A stretch of DNA of 64,000 nucleotides from Mycobacterium sp. OAS707. Its GTDB lineage: Bacteria > Actinomycetota > Actinomycetes > Mycobacteriales > Mycobacteriaceae. The position numbers were made by a program, and so were the translations under genes. The stretch is from positions 806,001 through 870,000 of the forward strand of contig NZ_JADBDS010000001.1 in assembly GCF_014873705.1 (NCBI RefSeq), written 5' to 3'. The notes beneath the pieces are model-generated. The model searched no databases. It was not told the origin of the DNA and saw only the letters and a program-made list of their open reading frames with translations. This document shows positions 63,490-64,000 of the stretch, one piece after another; position 1 is the stretch's first letter, and every line of letters begins with the position of its first letter.

Positions 63490-64000
63490 TCAGTCGCTGG
63501 TTGACGACTTCCCAACCGGTCCATGGTCCCCGCGCACAGCCGCCGACGGCATGATCGCCTGACGACACCAGGACCAAACAACGTCCTCAGTGAGGCTGGC
63601 GCCCTCCATCCCCTCATGCAACGCGTTGAATTGGCCGAAAGATGTCAGCGTGTAGCCCAACAGAGAAGTCAACTGCGGCAGCGTGAGATCGTTTCGAATC
63701 AAGCCAGCTTCCGAGCAGGCAGTCAGGATCTCCGTCAGCAGCTTCCGGTGCGGCTCCCATACTTTGGCGAATGCCTCTGGATTATCCAACTCGAGGCTCA
63801 GGTTGTAGATCAAAACCAAACGGCCGCCTACTGCTTTCGATGCGCCCGGGCGCGACAAGACACCTCGGCACCACGCCTCCAGCTGCCCCATCGGGTCCTC
63901 AGCGGCCTCGACCTGGGTCCTGATTGCCTCGGTGTACTTCGAAGTGACGTCTTCATACAGCGCCAGCAACAGCTCGTCCTTGCCGGCGAAGTGCTGATAG
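63490..64000 (-). CDS. TetR family regulator, cut by the window end
   Basis: 170 residues of the C-terminal part; the frame is open to the last base and begins YQHFAGKDELLLAL, the end of the TetR helix-turn-helix. The rest, LYEDVTSKYTEAIRTQVE, is a TetR ligand domain of the acyl-CoA-responsive type. Convergent with the ligase gene. Likely regulator of the catabolic island. The start lies outside the window. Confidence 0.85.
   Translation of the reverse strand, partial: YQHFAGKDELLLALYEDVTSKYTEAIRTQVEAAEDPMGQLEAWCRGVLSRPGASKAVGGRLVLIYNLSLELDNPEAFAKVWEPHRKLLTEILTACSEAGLIRNDLTLPQLTSLLGYTLTSFGQFNALHEGMEGASLTEDVVWSWCRQAIMPSAAVRGDHGPVGKSSTSD

Overview
The window is GC-rich, densely coding chromosomal DNA from an actinobacterium, almost certainly an environmental Mycobacterium (Mycolicibacterium type). 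The main reason is gene order. rlmN, cdsA, frr, pyrH, amiC, tsf, rpsB, an M23 peptidase, xerC, viuB, dprA, a ComM/YifB gene and a YraN/UPF0102 gene occur in the order known from M. tuberculosis Rv2880c-Rv2898c, with accessory blocks inserted between them. MmpS/MmpL, a mycofactocin-type SDR, IdeR-like boxes, many GTG/TTG starts, 1-4 nt stop/start overlaps and apparent leaderless promoters fit the same picture. No rRNA, tRNA, CRISPR array or transposase gene was seen.

Layout. 1-6.5 kb: a MerR regulator with paired divergent MerR-type promoters, rlmN, a DMT exporter, the pyrH-frr-cdsA operon, and a methyltransferase/MarR pair sharing a double operator. 6.5-12.4 kb: a five-gene leftward operon (two FtsX/MacB-like permeases, ATPase, APC permease, copper amine oxidase), probably for amine uptake and oxidation plus export. 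12.5-18.2 kb: methyltransferase-amiC, rpsB-tsf with a structured leader and a strong terminator, a secreted M23-like protein, and xerC. 18.2-27 kb: a lactate-2-monooxygenase-like enzyme, a TetR/acyl-CoA dehydrogenase pair with a 13-bp-arm operator, viuB, a secreted glycoside hydrolase, dprA, comM and yraN. 27-35 kb: an iron/haem block with a DUF1206 membrane protein, a haemophore-like protein, an IdeR-like box, a Fe3+ ABC transporter (binding protein, permease, ATPase), and a fourth overlapping gene fusing an AMP-ligase, a carrier domain and a membrane acyltransferase. 35-43.5 kb: TesB, a CaiB-type CoA-transferase, a small repeat element with apparent target duplication, a fused E1 alpha/beta 2-oxoacid dehydrogenase, an atypical arginase-family protein, a decayed reading frame, a HAD phosphatase, a GNAT, and an MFS/LysR pair. 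43.5-50.6 kb: MarR-MmpS-MmpL with a PhoP-like box, a PLP decarboxylase, and an AveC-like membrane protein with a tiny leader ORF facing a TetR across a perfect operator. 50.7-64 kb: a catabolic island. A leftward seven-gene operon (two acyl-CoA dehydrogenases, crotonase, SnoaL-like protein, acyl-CoA ligase, P450, Baeyer-Villiger monooxygenase) diverges from a MaoC hydratase and a second acyl-CoA ligase, flanked by a mycofactocin-type SDR and a TetR cut by the window end.

How the genes work together. Three units stand out. The iron-regulated transporter operon carries a one-polypeptide activation/carrier/membrane-transfer enzyme whose logic resembles the Dlt system. The amine oxidase operon couples uptake and oxidation to an ABC exporter with one half-size permease. 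The catabolic island has the full set of activities to hydroxylate, open by Baeyer-Villiger oxidation, CoA-activate and beta-oxidise an alicyclic or terpenoid/steroid-like carboxylate. All functions are inferred from sequence motifs and remembered family knowledge; no database search was run.
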